A stretch of 64,000 bases of DNA from Zantedeschia hybrid cultivar (Eukaryota > Streptophyta > Magnoliopsida > Alismatales > Araceae). The stretch is taken from NCBI GenBank assembly GCA_030544215.1, contig JARZZO010000014.1:17084234-17148233 (forward strand), in the 5' to 3' direction. Positions 22,520-33,349 of this stretch are shown here, piece by piece. A model generated the notes under the pieces. The model was given only the letters and a program-made list of their open reading frames with translations, did not search any database and was not told where the DNA came from. The translations under genes were made by a program, and so were the position numbers. How positions within the stretch are numbered: the first letter of the stretch is position 1; the number at the start of each line of letters is the position of its first letter.

Positions 22520-23831
22520 TGTAGACACGCTAATTTTGACATCATTTCGAGTAAATTTCATATCATACAATAATGCCTCGAAATGGTCTGATAATTAATC
22601 ATTAATTAATTTTTATTAATCTTTTAAGTGTCGGGTTTAACAGATGTGTTTAAGTTAATCAATTGAATTGATTTTAGCTCAAATTTGTCTTAAAATATGA
22701 AGAATTCTAAAAGACGTCTACCCAAGTGGACGCCATTTAGAGTTTATTTTTATTTTTAACGTTTAAATTTGAATTTTAATTAATTAATTAATTAACTAAA
22801 AGGCGTCTGGTAATGTCGACGCGTTTTAAGTTTCCTAAGCTGTTTTAACTTCTCTTCCGGATGTTTATCCTTATCTTAATTAGTGTAAAAGACGTCTTCA
22901 CAAGTGGACGCGTTTTACCTAATAAAGATAAAGATAAGTTTTTCCGGATATTTATCCTTATCTTAGTTAATCTGAAAGGCGTCAGCCAAGGTGGACGCGT
23001 TTTAGATAATTACAGATAAAGATGAATTAATCAGTATTTATCTGTCGGTTAAGATGGATAAATTCGGAGTTTTTCAAATGTTAATCGCAAACGCAAGAAA
23101 TGCCTATAAATACCCTGCATGTTGAAAAGAAAAAAAAAAAAAAGAAGAAGAGAATTGAGTTGAGTTGAGCCATAGCGTTATAGCGAGTTGAAGATTGAAG
23201 CAACGTCGTAACGCCGGAGCGCTGCCATTTCCAGAAGTCGGCGTCCCTTTCAAGATCTTCATCCTTTCAAAGCTTCAACCGATTGGGCATAAGTTTTTCA
23301 TTATTGCATTCATTTCATTAGTTTCATTCTTCATATTCACTTCATGCAAACACACACCACAGCATAATCTTTCAAAAACCTACTTGATCTAAGGGGTTTC
23401 AAAGCCATTAAACAAGTGAGTTTGCTGTTTTAAATATGCTTAACATCATGATTAGTTCAGATATTACTTCTATTTAAATTCTCATCATCATTGTCTCTTC
23501 GTTTTTTTTTGTTTCTGTCTCTGCTGCACTCAACAACAACAAGAGATCAAAAGGGGAAACCAAGCATAACTTCTGGACGATCCTCAACCCCAAATTCCAC
23601 AGCAAGAACAAAAAGCAAAGAAAGGGCTCTCTTTCTTCAGCCGGCTGAGGAAGGGGAACCAAGGACTCAATCTTCCGCGTTTGAAAGGTAAGCGATCATA
23701 TCTCTTTTGAAACTTTTTAAGTTAAAAGTTTCTGGCGATCACTGCACTTTAGTTGCTGTTTTAATAGGTTAGTTTACACTAAACAACATAAATTTTTCAT
23801 GTTAATCACACGGTCATTCTAAGCACCTACA
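22520..23831 (+). repeat. 3' LTR of element B (1312 bp)
   Basis: Near-identical to 9388-10696, with the same four U3 hairpins and a TATA box at 23105-23112. The target duplication GTTTC follows at 23832-23836. Confidence 0.95.
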
Positions 23832-26574
23832 GTTTCATATACACCTCTTCTTGAAGGTTCTCGTTAAGGAATGTTGTTTTCACATCCATTTGCCATATTT
23901 CATAATCATAGAATGCTGCGATAGCAAGAAGTATTCTGATTGACTTAATCATGGCAACTGGAGAAAAGGTTTCATCATAGTCAATGCCTTGCCTTTGACG
24001 ATATCCTTTTGCTACCAACCTTGCCTTGTATGTGTCAATCTGTCCATCTGCCTCAATCTTTCTTTTAAAGATCCATTTACTGCCAATAGGTACCATACCT
24101 TCTGGCAGATCAACCAAGTTCCAAACTTGGTTGGCATATATGGACTGAATTTCAGAATCCATCGCCTCTTGCCATTTTTCTGATTCATGACTATTTATGG
24201 CTTCTAGGTAAGTTTGAGGATCATCATCCTCATTTAAGTGCACTTTTGATTTGTCATCATCAATATGTCCAACATATCTTTCAGGCTGCTTAGGCACTCT
24301 ACCTGATCTGCGAACCTTTTGTGTATCATCTTGAACAAGTTCTTGAGTCAATGGTTCTGTAGATGAACCAGTGTTGATTTGTGAGTCTAGAATTTCTTCC
24401 AATTCTATCTTGCTCCCACTGTCTTCTTTTGAAAGATATTCTTTCTCTAAGAAGACAGCTCTTTTTGCGACAAACACCCTTTGATCACTGGGCTGATAGA
24501 AGTAATATCCAAAAGTCTCTTTTGGATATCCCACAAATTTACATTTCTCTGTCCTGGAATCCAGTTTGTCTGGATCATGTCTTTTGACATGTGCAGGACA
24601 ACCCCAGACTCTAACATGCTTAAAGTCTGGTTTCTTTCCTTTCCATATCTCATATGGAGTGGAAGGTACTGACTTACTCGGAACTTTGTTCAACAGATAT
24701 GCAGCAGGCAATAGTGCATATCCCCATAAAGAGGTTGGAAGGTTAGCATAACTCATCATGGATCGTACCATATCTAATAGAGTACGATTTCTCCTTTCCG
24801 ATACACTATTTAACTGAGGTGTATAGGGAGGAGTCCACTGAGACAAAATACCATTATCCTTAAGATATTCTGTGAATTCTGTACTTAAGTATTCACCCCA
24901 TCGATCTGATCGAAAAGTTTTAATACTCTTTCCAGTCTGGTTCTCAACTTCGTTTTTAAACTCTTTAAATTTCTCAAAGACTTCTGACTTATATTTCATT
25001 AAATATATGTAGCCATATCTTGAGAAATCATCTGTAAATGAAACAAAGTATGAGTAACCACCCATAGCATGAGTGGACATTGGACCACATACATCACTAT
25101 GTATTAGTTCCAATAAGTCCTTAGCTCTTTCTTCATGTCCTGAGAATGGAGCTTTGGTCATCTTTCCCATGAGACAAACTTCACAGGTTGCAAATGATTC
25201 ATAATCAAATGGATCAAGATATCCATTCTTTTGCAACCTTATGATCCTGTTCTCATTTATATGACCTAGCCTACAATGCCATAGGTACGATTTATTCACA
25301 TCCTTATCTAAGCATTCAAGAGAATTATTTACCAGACAAACATCACATGAAATATCAAGTAAATATAATCCATTCAATAAATATCCGGAAGCAAACAATT
25401 TGTCTCCTTGATAAATTGAACAACCTTTATTCTCTAGCTTCATAGAATATCCTTGTCTATCTAAACATGAAATAGATATGATATTCCTAATAATGGTTGG
25501 AACATAATAACATTCTATCAGTTCCAAAGAGTCTCCTGACGGCATCTGAAGTCTTGCTGTCCCCACAGCTAACGCAACAACTTTTGCTCCATTCCCGAGC
25601 CTCAGATCCACGTCTCCGCGGTTCAATCTTCTTTTACTTGTTAACACCTGCAAGTTATTGCAGATATGAGAAACACATCTAGTATCTAATACCCAGGATG
25701 TTGATTCTCTATAAGACAAGTTAAGATCGATCATGAGAATACCTGAAGCTTCACCAAGCTTCTCCTTTGCTTTTTCTGCAAGATAAATCTTGCAGTTTCT
25801 CTTCCAATGACCTTCTTTATGACAGTGGAAATACTGACCTTTATCATTGACTTTAGCTTTGTCCTTTTGAGCTCCCGGTTTGCTTTTCACTAGCTTCTTA
25901 GGCTTACCTTTCTTAAAGGTCTGTTCAGCTTTTCTTTTCTTGTTGGTCTTACCAACAAGCATTACTTGTGGCTTGTCTTTCTGGATAGTGCCTTCTGCTG
26001 TCTTCAACATGTTGAGCAGCTCAGCCAGTGAAACTTCAATGTTGTTCATATTGAAGTTGATAATGAATTGTGAAAATGAATCTGGAAGGGACTGTAGGAT
26101 TAAGTCGATGCTTAGGTCATTGTTCATAACAATGCCAAGCACAGCAAGCCTCTCAATCCACTCTATCATCTTGAGCACATTAGTTTGCACAGATGTGCCC
26201 TCGCTCATTCTGGTCCTGAACAATTTCTTAGATATCTCATATCTTTCTGTTCTTGATTGTTCACCAAACAACTCTTGTAGGTGATTCAGAATGGTCTTAG
26301 GTTCCATGTTATCATGCTGTTGCTGTAGTTCATTGTTCATTGAACCGAGCATATAACACTAGACCTTGACTGAGTCCTCCTTCTAATTTTCATACATCAT
26401 TAATTCATCTTCGTTAGCATTATCACCGGGTTGCACTGGATCTGGTTGATCCAGGACATAGGCTAGCTTTTCACACCTGAGGACAATCTTCAAGTTGCGT
26501 AACCAGTCAATGTAATTTGGTCCCGTGAGTTTGTTTGCATTAAGTATGCAACGGAAGGGGTTAGGTGACGACAT
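23832..26574 (-). pseudogene. Copia Gag-protease-integrase-RT N-terminus
   Basis: Reading down from 26574: a Gag start (LTGPNYIDWLRNLKIVL); two in-frame stops near 26355-26385; Gag core; a zinc knuckle YFHCHKEGHWKRNC in which the first Cys is Tyr; a protease site LDTRCVSHIC in which the catalytic D-T-G is D-T-R; the GAG-pre-integrase block (LWHCRLGHINENRI); integrase with HSDVCGP, a changed FRSDRWGEY and SERRNRTLLDMVRSMM; and the RT N-terminus up to WQMDVKTTFLN and EEVYMKL. There element B interrupts at GTTTC. All pieces stay in one frame from 26574 to 23832. The lost Cys, the changed protease Gly and the stops show an old, non-functional copy. The copia lineage was not resolved. Confidence 0.93.
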
Positions 26575-26755
26575 AGCGACCTACATGGAAATATATAAAA
26601 TGAGCAGATAGTTCTTAAAATCAGATTTAGGACTTTTAATCTAGATTTATGCTCCCACTATTTTTCGGCGATCTGTATGACCCTCTAAGATACAGAACGG
26701 GAGATTCCGGTGATCTCCTAGTGGGGATCAGAATCCTTCGGGCAACATGCATGTG

Positions 26756-27055
26756 ACCTTGTGGTAGCACAACAAATCACATCAAGTCCCTTAGGCAGTC
26801 AACTCTTGACAGTTGCAACGTTTGCAATATCCGATCGATTTAACCCCTGAATCAGAATGACCTTGTGGTAGCACAACAAATCAATTTGATTCAGTTAAGT
26901 TCATCCATCATTACTTAGATGACATGAATTCATAGTGCAATCCTTGTGGTAGCACAACAAAACTACACTATTTGTCCATTCATCTTAATGACATCACATG
27001 TCGTAGACCTAGTTTAATTTCTAAATCAAACAGACCTTGTGGTAGCACAACAAAT
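26756..27055. repeat. Four regularly spaced copies of ACCTTGTGGTAGCACAACAA in copia leader
   Basis: Copies start at 26756, 26860, 26941 (slightly altered) and 27034, spaced 104, 81 and 93 bp. In each, the flanking bases echo the sequence on the other side (for example ATCAGAATG and CAATTTGATTC around copy 2), so each can form a larger imperfect stem. Confidence 0.85.
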
Positions 27056-28204
27056 TCGTTTGAGATAAGAATTATCATAAGATCTATAATGATGGTGGGT
27101 TACGTGGATTATTCTGAATATCTCACGTTTACAATTTAAGTTTTTAAAAGAGGGTTTTTGATTTTTGATTTGTAAAAAAATCGTGCTATCAATAGTATTT
27201 CAATTTGAAGTATCAATATACTTAATAGAAATATATATATATGATAGCATAGTCCACAAATATCATATATATGCAGAAAAATTAAATGGGGATGATCATG
27301 GACTGCTAAAGCTACTATGGAATCATCGGAGCCAAACGATGATCCATAATAGGATCCTAATGTGAAAACAGCAACACTGGTTCCATTTGATGCGAGTCCT
27401 CCCTCCAGAGGTGTCTTCAGAAGATCCCGTCCTCTTAGCTTAATCCGATACATTTAAATACGATATCCAGGACTCGCAGGTCCACAAATGTACATTTAAA
27501 TAATTAGAAACCTTGATCTTATCAAGGGGAGTACAATCTTATAGGAAGGTAGAAAGTACACTTGGATTAAGAGAGAGAAGGACACGCATGTCTTATTTAA
27601 AATACCAAATGAAATAAGCATCGCATCCATTCACATCATTCATCACATGAAAATACTAAGTCCATGATCATCCCACCATAAAACACATCACATGCATCAC
27701 AATCATCACATAATTGCTGTTTTATATTAAATTTTATAAATATAAAATTATAATACCAATTAGTTTTCGAAATAACATTTATTTTAGCATAATCAATAAT
27801 ATTCAAAACATTATTGACAAATTAACTAACTAAACCATTTAGTTATTCTAAATAATGATTCAAACAATTTGAACAGAAAAAGTAATCAAGTTATGCATGA
27901 AATCAGTTTAAAATAATTTTAAACTAATTAAATTAACAGCGAAATTAATTATCTAAAACAATTTTAAATAATTAACTAACACCCATTAATTATAAAGCCC
28001 TTTAATTGACTAACAGTTATTAAACACTTTAATAAGCTGTTAATAATCATAAAAATAATTGATAACATTTATTAATTATTCCTATAATTATTCTGCTTTA
28101 AAACAATTTTAAAACAGGCTTAAATGGGCTAAAAATGGGTTTAATGGGGTTAAACAGGCATTAAAACAATTTTAATAACCATAAATTAATGGGCCCAGCC
28201 CATT

Positions 28205-28380
28205 AGGGCCAAATTGGCCCGGACCCGGACCCTGGTCCGACCAGGGTCAAGCCCTGGCTCGGCCAGGGTCGAGCCGTGGCTCGGCCAGAGGGTCTGGCCC
28301 AGCCAGACCCGAGCCCTGGCTCGGCCAGGGCGCCGCCTGGCCCCCGCCCGGTCCGACCGGGTCGGGACCGGGCGGTTCAT
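28205..28380. repeat. Palindrome cluster CCCTGGYYCGRCCAGGG in copia leader
   Basis: CCCTGGTCCGACCAGGG and CCCTGGCTCGGCCAGGG, the latter more than once, with variants GTCTGGCCCAGCCAGAC and CGGTCCGACCGGGTCGGG, follow one another closely. Each is a near-perfect hairpin with a 3-5 base loop. Base composition is far more GC-rich than the AT-rich DNA to the left. Confidence 0.88.
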
Positions 28381-28980
28381 CCCCTCCAGCACGGATTCGA
28401 CCGACCCCCTTCTCAAATCTGCAACCCTAGAAACAGCAAGCCGGCAGTTGCAGGGCGGTGGCGCCGGCGGCCAGGCCCCCCCCCCTGGCGGCGGCAGCCC
28501 CGGCCAGCGGTGCCCCCGGCGCCGGCGTCGTGCCCGGCGCCGGTAGGGCCGCCGGAGGCCTCCGGTGAGGTGAAAAATTAAGCCCAAAACCCCTCCAAAA
28601 TCTTATTTTGCAGGGTTTTAAATCCGTCTTTGGGCTCGATTTCGAGGACCTCCAAGGGCACTCCGGCCCCGATCTTCATGCCCAATCCGTAGTGGTGACT
28701 ATCACCAAGAGATCTAGAGATTCGGCCGGCCATCCCAACACTTGGGATGCACATACGAAGCCGCCGAAATACCCCGGTTCATCATCACATGAAGAACTCC
28801 GAAACACCCAAATAAAATCCAAAAAAATACAGAAAAATAATCAAATTGATTGTGATCATCATATGAACACTAATCTGTCATTTTTAATCGGATTAAACAC
28901 AAGAACACGTACAATACGGGTTCTTCACGCATAACGAGAAAAACACGCATAACGATGCCGTTTTACAACCGAACCAGCGA

Positions 28981-28998
28981 ACCTGGCTCTGATACCAC
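28981..28998 (-). promoter_or_regulatory. Copia primer-binding site (initiator Met tRNA)
   Basis: On the minus strand, TGGTATCAGAGCC directly follows the 5' LTR end. This is the standard plant copia site complementary to the 3' end of initiator Met tRNA, and it fixes element polarity. Confidence 0.95.
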
Positions 28999-30584
28999 TG
29001 TAAGGAATCGCCATGAACGCAGCGGAAATAAAAATGATTCCATTGTATCGGTTGCTGGGGTCGTAAAACGGACATTAAAATCTAAGCGGGAAGAACAATT
29101 CTTCACCTTTGCGGGGTTTCGAATCTCCCGTGGATGATGCCGACTCGGTAATCGCGCACGCGCACGATCTCTAGAGGTATCTACACGAGTTCCCGCAGCA
29201 GACGCGATTTCCTCCTCGACTTGAGTGCTCCGACCAGATCTCAAATCCACCATGCGCGGAGAGAGAGAGATCTACTCCAAGAGAGAGAGAAGGAGAGAGA
29301 GAGAGGAGAGAGAGATTCTGGGGAGTAAAATTCGTCCAACTAACTTTTTACCACTCTCCCTTGGCCCTCCTTATATAGAAATAAGGATAAGCACAATAGT
29401 TAATCCTCATGATTATCCAAGAGTTTGGCCTTAGATAATTCTCCATTAAATCTTCATGTTTATCTAGCAGCTTTTCACAAAAACCCAGATAAGCATGAAA
29501 TTTAACATCTCTCACCGTCTGACGAGAACTCTTATGTGTGTGACCCTCTAGGCCCATATATCAGTCCGGTTGCAGGCCCATTAAACTTAGAACTGTTTTT
29601 TGAGTTTAATATTTATTAATTAACATTTAAACATCATATGTTAAATGATTAATTTAATAAACAAGTGAATTATCATCTGATGATCAAATCACTTGGCCTT
29701 CTGATCATGAACAGCACCAAACACTACCTCATGATCCCAAAAGATATAAGGGATATTGTTCCCTTCAATTGAACCTTTCCGTCTGCCGATACCGCACAGA
29801 TATAATCCTTCACTCATGCAATGTCCCGATAACGCAAGGGTATGGTTTTATAGTCAAACCCTCTATCGCATTATCTAAATGGATTCCAGTACTCAGTTAA
29901 TATCTAGAAAGACATCTCTTTCATTTGACCCTGGCCAGGGATTTCTGTGTACACATCCATAGGACATTCTCTCTCCAGTCTTATACCAAGAGTGAGTGAT
30001 CCCTTGTTGTTCACTCAATTATCTTCGGAAGCTTTCCACTGTATCTGAAAGACCGATTATGGTGGACTTAATGGTTAAAGTCCACGAGTCAGAGAATCAA
30101 GATACAATGGTCCACAAACAAGGTATCATTGGTGACTCAGGTTAAAGGACCAACTGTGCTACTGCAACGATTGAATTCCCTGGTTGACTAATAGGTATAA
30201 TTACCATCCAGGAATTCTTATTTGGGTCTGTTCAGTGAACTCATTCTCTAATGAGCACCCACTTGTTTGTCTTAGTGTCACCACACGAGTGAATGTGAGA
30301 TCATTCACCCTCATCATATGAGTAGACATAACTTGTGTCGATCTTATCGGATATTTAATGTCCATCTCAAATATCCTATGATCGAGAACTATTTAAGACA
30401 ATTGCCTTAGGATATTGATCTCACTATCATGATCTCATCATGATTCAATATCCCATACATTTGTCTATGGACCTTCATTACGATAGTCGTTTGCGAGAAC
30501 TATTAAATGAAGAAATTATTGTCTTTATTAATAATCTGAACTAGAATGTACAATGATTGGCTTTGAGGCCACCCAATTCTAACA
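28999..30584 (-). repeat. 5' LTR of copia element
   Basis: Partner of 6597-8182. A TATATAAGG box on the minus strand lies at about 29369-29377, and a GA microsatellite downstream of it (29260-29315) lies in the presumed transcribed part. TSD TGAGT follows at 30585-30589. Confidence 0.95.
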
Positions 30585-30589
30585 TGAGT

Positions 30590-31987
30590 TGCACAACCTA
30601 TTAACAGAATCAGAATGTTCCATTTGTTGCAATGGAATTTTTAGCTGCTGCCTAAAGTCCATGGTCTTCTTCCATTCATGCCTGGCCCTTAGCACACGCT
30701 CCCTTCCCTACCTATCCAGCATAATTGCAGATGGGTTTGTAGTACCCATTAATCAACATCTTGTGGACTCACCTAAGGACCACCATTGCATCATTAACCA
30801 ACCCCTTTCCTTTCCCCAACCTGTCTATCCAAAAAACAGTCAAGGCCCAACCAGAGATTGTGAAAACCATGAAGAAAGGAAGAAACCCACATAAAGGCAG
30901 GCCCCATCCACCCTCAACACTACTCCTGATTCTCTGTTATGAGTTTGCCAACAACAGCCACATTTGGAAGCAATGTTCAAAAGGAAAATAGAAAAGACAA
31001 CAAAAACAACCATAATAATGAATTGTTGTTCTTCATACCCTACTTGTCTGTATGCTTGACCAAATGATTACATGAAAGTCCCATAATAGAATTTCTGGTT
31101 GATTAACACTTGGCAGTCTTTTGTAATGCTTATTGATTTATTCTACATTTAAAAAGACATCATTCAAAGTGAATTTATTCCTGGTTCGGTAGGGGAAACT
31201 GTACAAATGGCTCACAGCACCAGAACATATTCATTTGCTCGAATAGAGAACACTATACCTATCAACCCACTTGCTAGAAAGTATTCTAAGATACATTCTT
31301 TCCTCAAGAAGAATAAGTAAGGCAGTCAATGTAAATTTAACAGTCTGTCGGGTACAATATAAAATCTATGACAAGCATACACACAAAGTCTATCACAGGC
31401 ACAGATTTTTCAGAAAAGTTAATCACAATATGATCATTTGGAGATTATCAGTGTTACACTTTTTGTTCTCCATGCTTTTTGAATCGCAAAACATTCATGA
31501 TAACCATTTTTTTCTGGAAACCATGTGCATGCAACAGATTTTACACTGTACCAAACACAACCATAGTGAGAGGCCTTTTCATCTTCCGCACTTGGGTCAG
31601 GACAGCTATGTGATCAACCTGACATGAGGATGCTCTGACCTCTGAGTATGTGCAAATGAGGATTGTCATATATTGCTTGTAGCCATTCTTTTTTTTAAAA
31701 AAAAAATTCTCAAGAATGGAGAGTTTGGCATCGAGCCATTTCAATTGCACATAGCCATTCACTCATGAACCGACAAGGATTGCTGATACTGTGTATAAGC
31801 AGAAGAGGATGTCACACATTCCTACCCATCCATTCATTGCCTTGCTACGTAATTCGTCAAATATAATTGAAATGCTGAATGCATCAACTTGCAGTCAGCA
31901 CCCATGTCAGGATGACAGCAACTAGTAGATGGTCATACCATGAATGAGTTGCACAACCTATTAACAGAATCAGAATGTTCCATTTGT
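30590..31987. repeat. Host DNA: remainder of copy 1 and full copy 2 of a tandem duplication
   Basis: 30590-30627 completes the 180-bp repeat begun at 6455. The same 180 bp recurs at 31808-31987. The simplest reading is a tandem duplication with unit 30628-31987 (1360 bp). The matching part of the first unit would lie left of element A, outside the window. The 1.18-kb spacer has no recognisable gene. Confidence 0.75.
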
Positions 31988-33053
31988 ATGTCATTTGCAG
32001 GCTGCAAAGGCACTGTTCCAAATTCTACATTCTTTGCTGCATGTGGGCTATTTTCCACAACCACTAATGGTAAATTATGCCCCATCTAAATTGAAAGTCA
32101 ATATATTCAACAACATCAATTTTCACCCTCAGATGTATAAGAAAGAAATAAAATCTGCACACATAGATAAGTCTGACTTCTTCCCCAATTTTTAAAAAAG
32201 GACAACAACCTACATGTTTAATTTTGCACAATCATAATGCTCACTGCAGATAAAGCAGTAGTCTTAGGAAAATTATGGGAGATACGAAGGCGAACTTTAC
32301 AAAATGGAAACATGGGGAAAATGCTAAACAACTAATTTGTTCATATGCCAAAAAAAAAACAAGAAAAGAAAGAAAAGCAAAGTTCCAATACCCATCAGTG
32401 AAATGCATAGCTTATTATACTAACCATCATATAAACATCATGTTCCAAGGCACAATGCTTCAAGTGACGTGAATTTGTCTAATCTTCTACAATAAATTCT
32501 GCTCCATCGTCACCCCCCCACCCACCCACGCTCACAGACACCCACACACACACGCACAGGGACAAAGATCAAAAAATTTCATCATGACCCAAGATCAGGC
32601 ACAGGGAAGAAGAAGGGCACACGTCTTTCTCTTGCAAGGAAAAAATTGGGGAAAATGTGTAAAAAGATCTAACCGGAAGTTCCGTGCACGGATGGGCTCC
32701 CAGTTGGAGGATGAAGACGACACTGTGACCGGCGAAGGATGATCGGTAGGAACAGGGTCGCCAGAGAAGGATCCACAACGAGAACCAGCAATGCCGTGTG
32801 GAAGAACTCCTCTATCTCACATCCTCGTTTCGGAAGGGGAGGGGAAATCCTCTTTATCAACAAGGCGAAGCACACAGGACATGGATGAGATGGTGATGCG
32901 CCCAGACGTTGCGTCGTCTTGGGAAGACCTCACAGAGTCAGCTCAATGCCCTGGCTCTGTCTTCTTTGACCGAGTGAAGAAGAAAGCGTCACCAACAAGG
33001 GCTTCGTGATGTGCTTACCTACAGCACGCAAGGATCGGACGGAGGGGAGGAGA
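31988..33053. other. Host intergenic DNA, no gene recognised
   Basis: TTTGCAG then GCTGCAAAGG at 31990-32012 looks like an acceptor site, and 32600-33010 is more GC-balanced with short open frames on both strands. None gives a recognisable protein. A CA-rich stretch lies at 32510-32560. Confidence 0.4.
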
Positions 33054-33292
33054 AAGAAGAAGCAAGCTTGAGACTTGGGCGATGATGGCGGACAAGCGAG
33101 GAAGGGAAGCCCGTGACCTGGGAATCTCGGGGAGGAAGAAGCAAGCTTGGGACTTGGGTGATGATGGCGGACAAGCGAGGAAGAGGAAGCCCGTGACCTG
33201 GGAATCTCGCGGAGGAAGAAGCAAGCTTGGGAGGGCGATGATGGCGGACAAGCGAGGAAGAGGAAGCCCGTGACCTGGGAATCTCGCGGAGG
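33054..33292. repeat. Minisatellite, three copies of a ~78-82 bp unit
   Basis: Each unit runs from GGAAGAAGCAAGCTTG through GATGATGGCGGACAAGCGAGG to GACCTGGGAATCTCG. Copy 3 lacks a short ACTTGGG block. A separate 21-bp doublet, CCCCTATTCCGCTTAACCC twice, follows at about 33306-33346. Confidence 0.9.
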
Positions 33293-33349
33293 AATAATAT
33301 GTTCTGCCCCTATTCCGCTTAACCCTGCCCCTATTCCGCTTAACCCCTG

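Larger units (their letters stand above)
9388..23831 (+). mobile_element. Element B: complete Tat-like Ty3/gypsy retrotransposon nested in copia RT
   Basis: LTRs 9388-10696 and 22520-23831 start TGTAGAYACGC and end CACCTACA, with target duplication GTTTC at 9383-9387 and 23832-23836. Order is gag, zinc finger, protease, G-patch, RT, RNase H, a second (archaeal-type) RNase H, then integrase. The double RNase H and the G-patch are hallmarks of the Tat/Ogre-type group. About 11 substitutions plus a few poly(A)/poly(T) length changes separate the LTRs (about 0.8 percent by eye), so insertion is recent, yet pol carries three breaks. The 14.4-kb total length is usual for this group. Confidence 0.97.
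26575..28998 (-). other. Long (2.4 kb) 5' leader of the copia element
   Basis: No coding sequence is recognised. From the Gag side it holds a 22-bp motif four times (separate entry), an AT-rich block (27700-28130), then a GC-rich palindrome cluster at 28210-28380 and a second GC-rich part to 28560. The primer-binding site closes it at 28981-28998. Confidence 0.8.
6597..30584 (-). mobile_element. Ty1/copia retrotransposon, degenerate, interrupted by gypsy element B
   Basis: Both LTRs are 1586 bp (6597-8182 and 28999-30584), start TGTAAGGAATCGCC, end CTAACA, and are flanked by the 5-bp target duplication TGAGT (6592-6596 and 30585-30589). Element polarity is minus: the primer-binding site TGGTATCAGAGCC, complementary to initiator Met tRNA, follows the right-hand LTR, and a polypurine tract precedes the left one. 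Gene order on the minus strand is Gag, protease, integrase, RT, RNase H, as in copia. Roughly 36 differences between LTRs (about 2.3 percent, by eye) make it older than the element nested in it. Without the 14.4-kb insert the element is about 9.5 kb. Confidence 0.95.
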
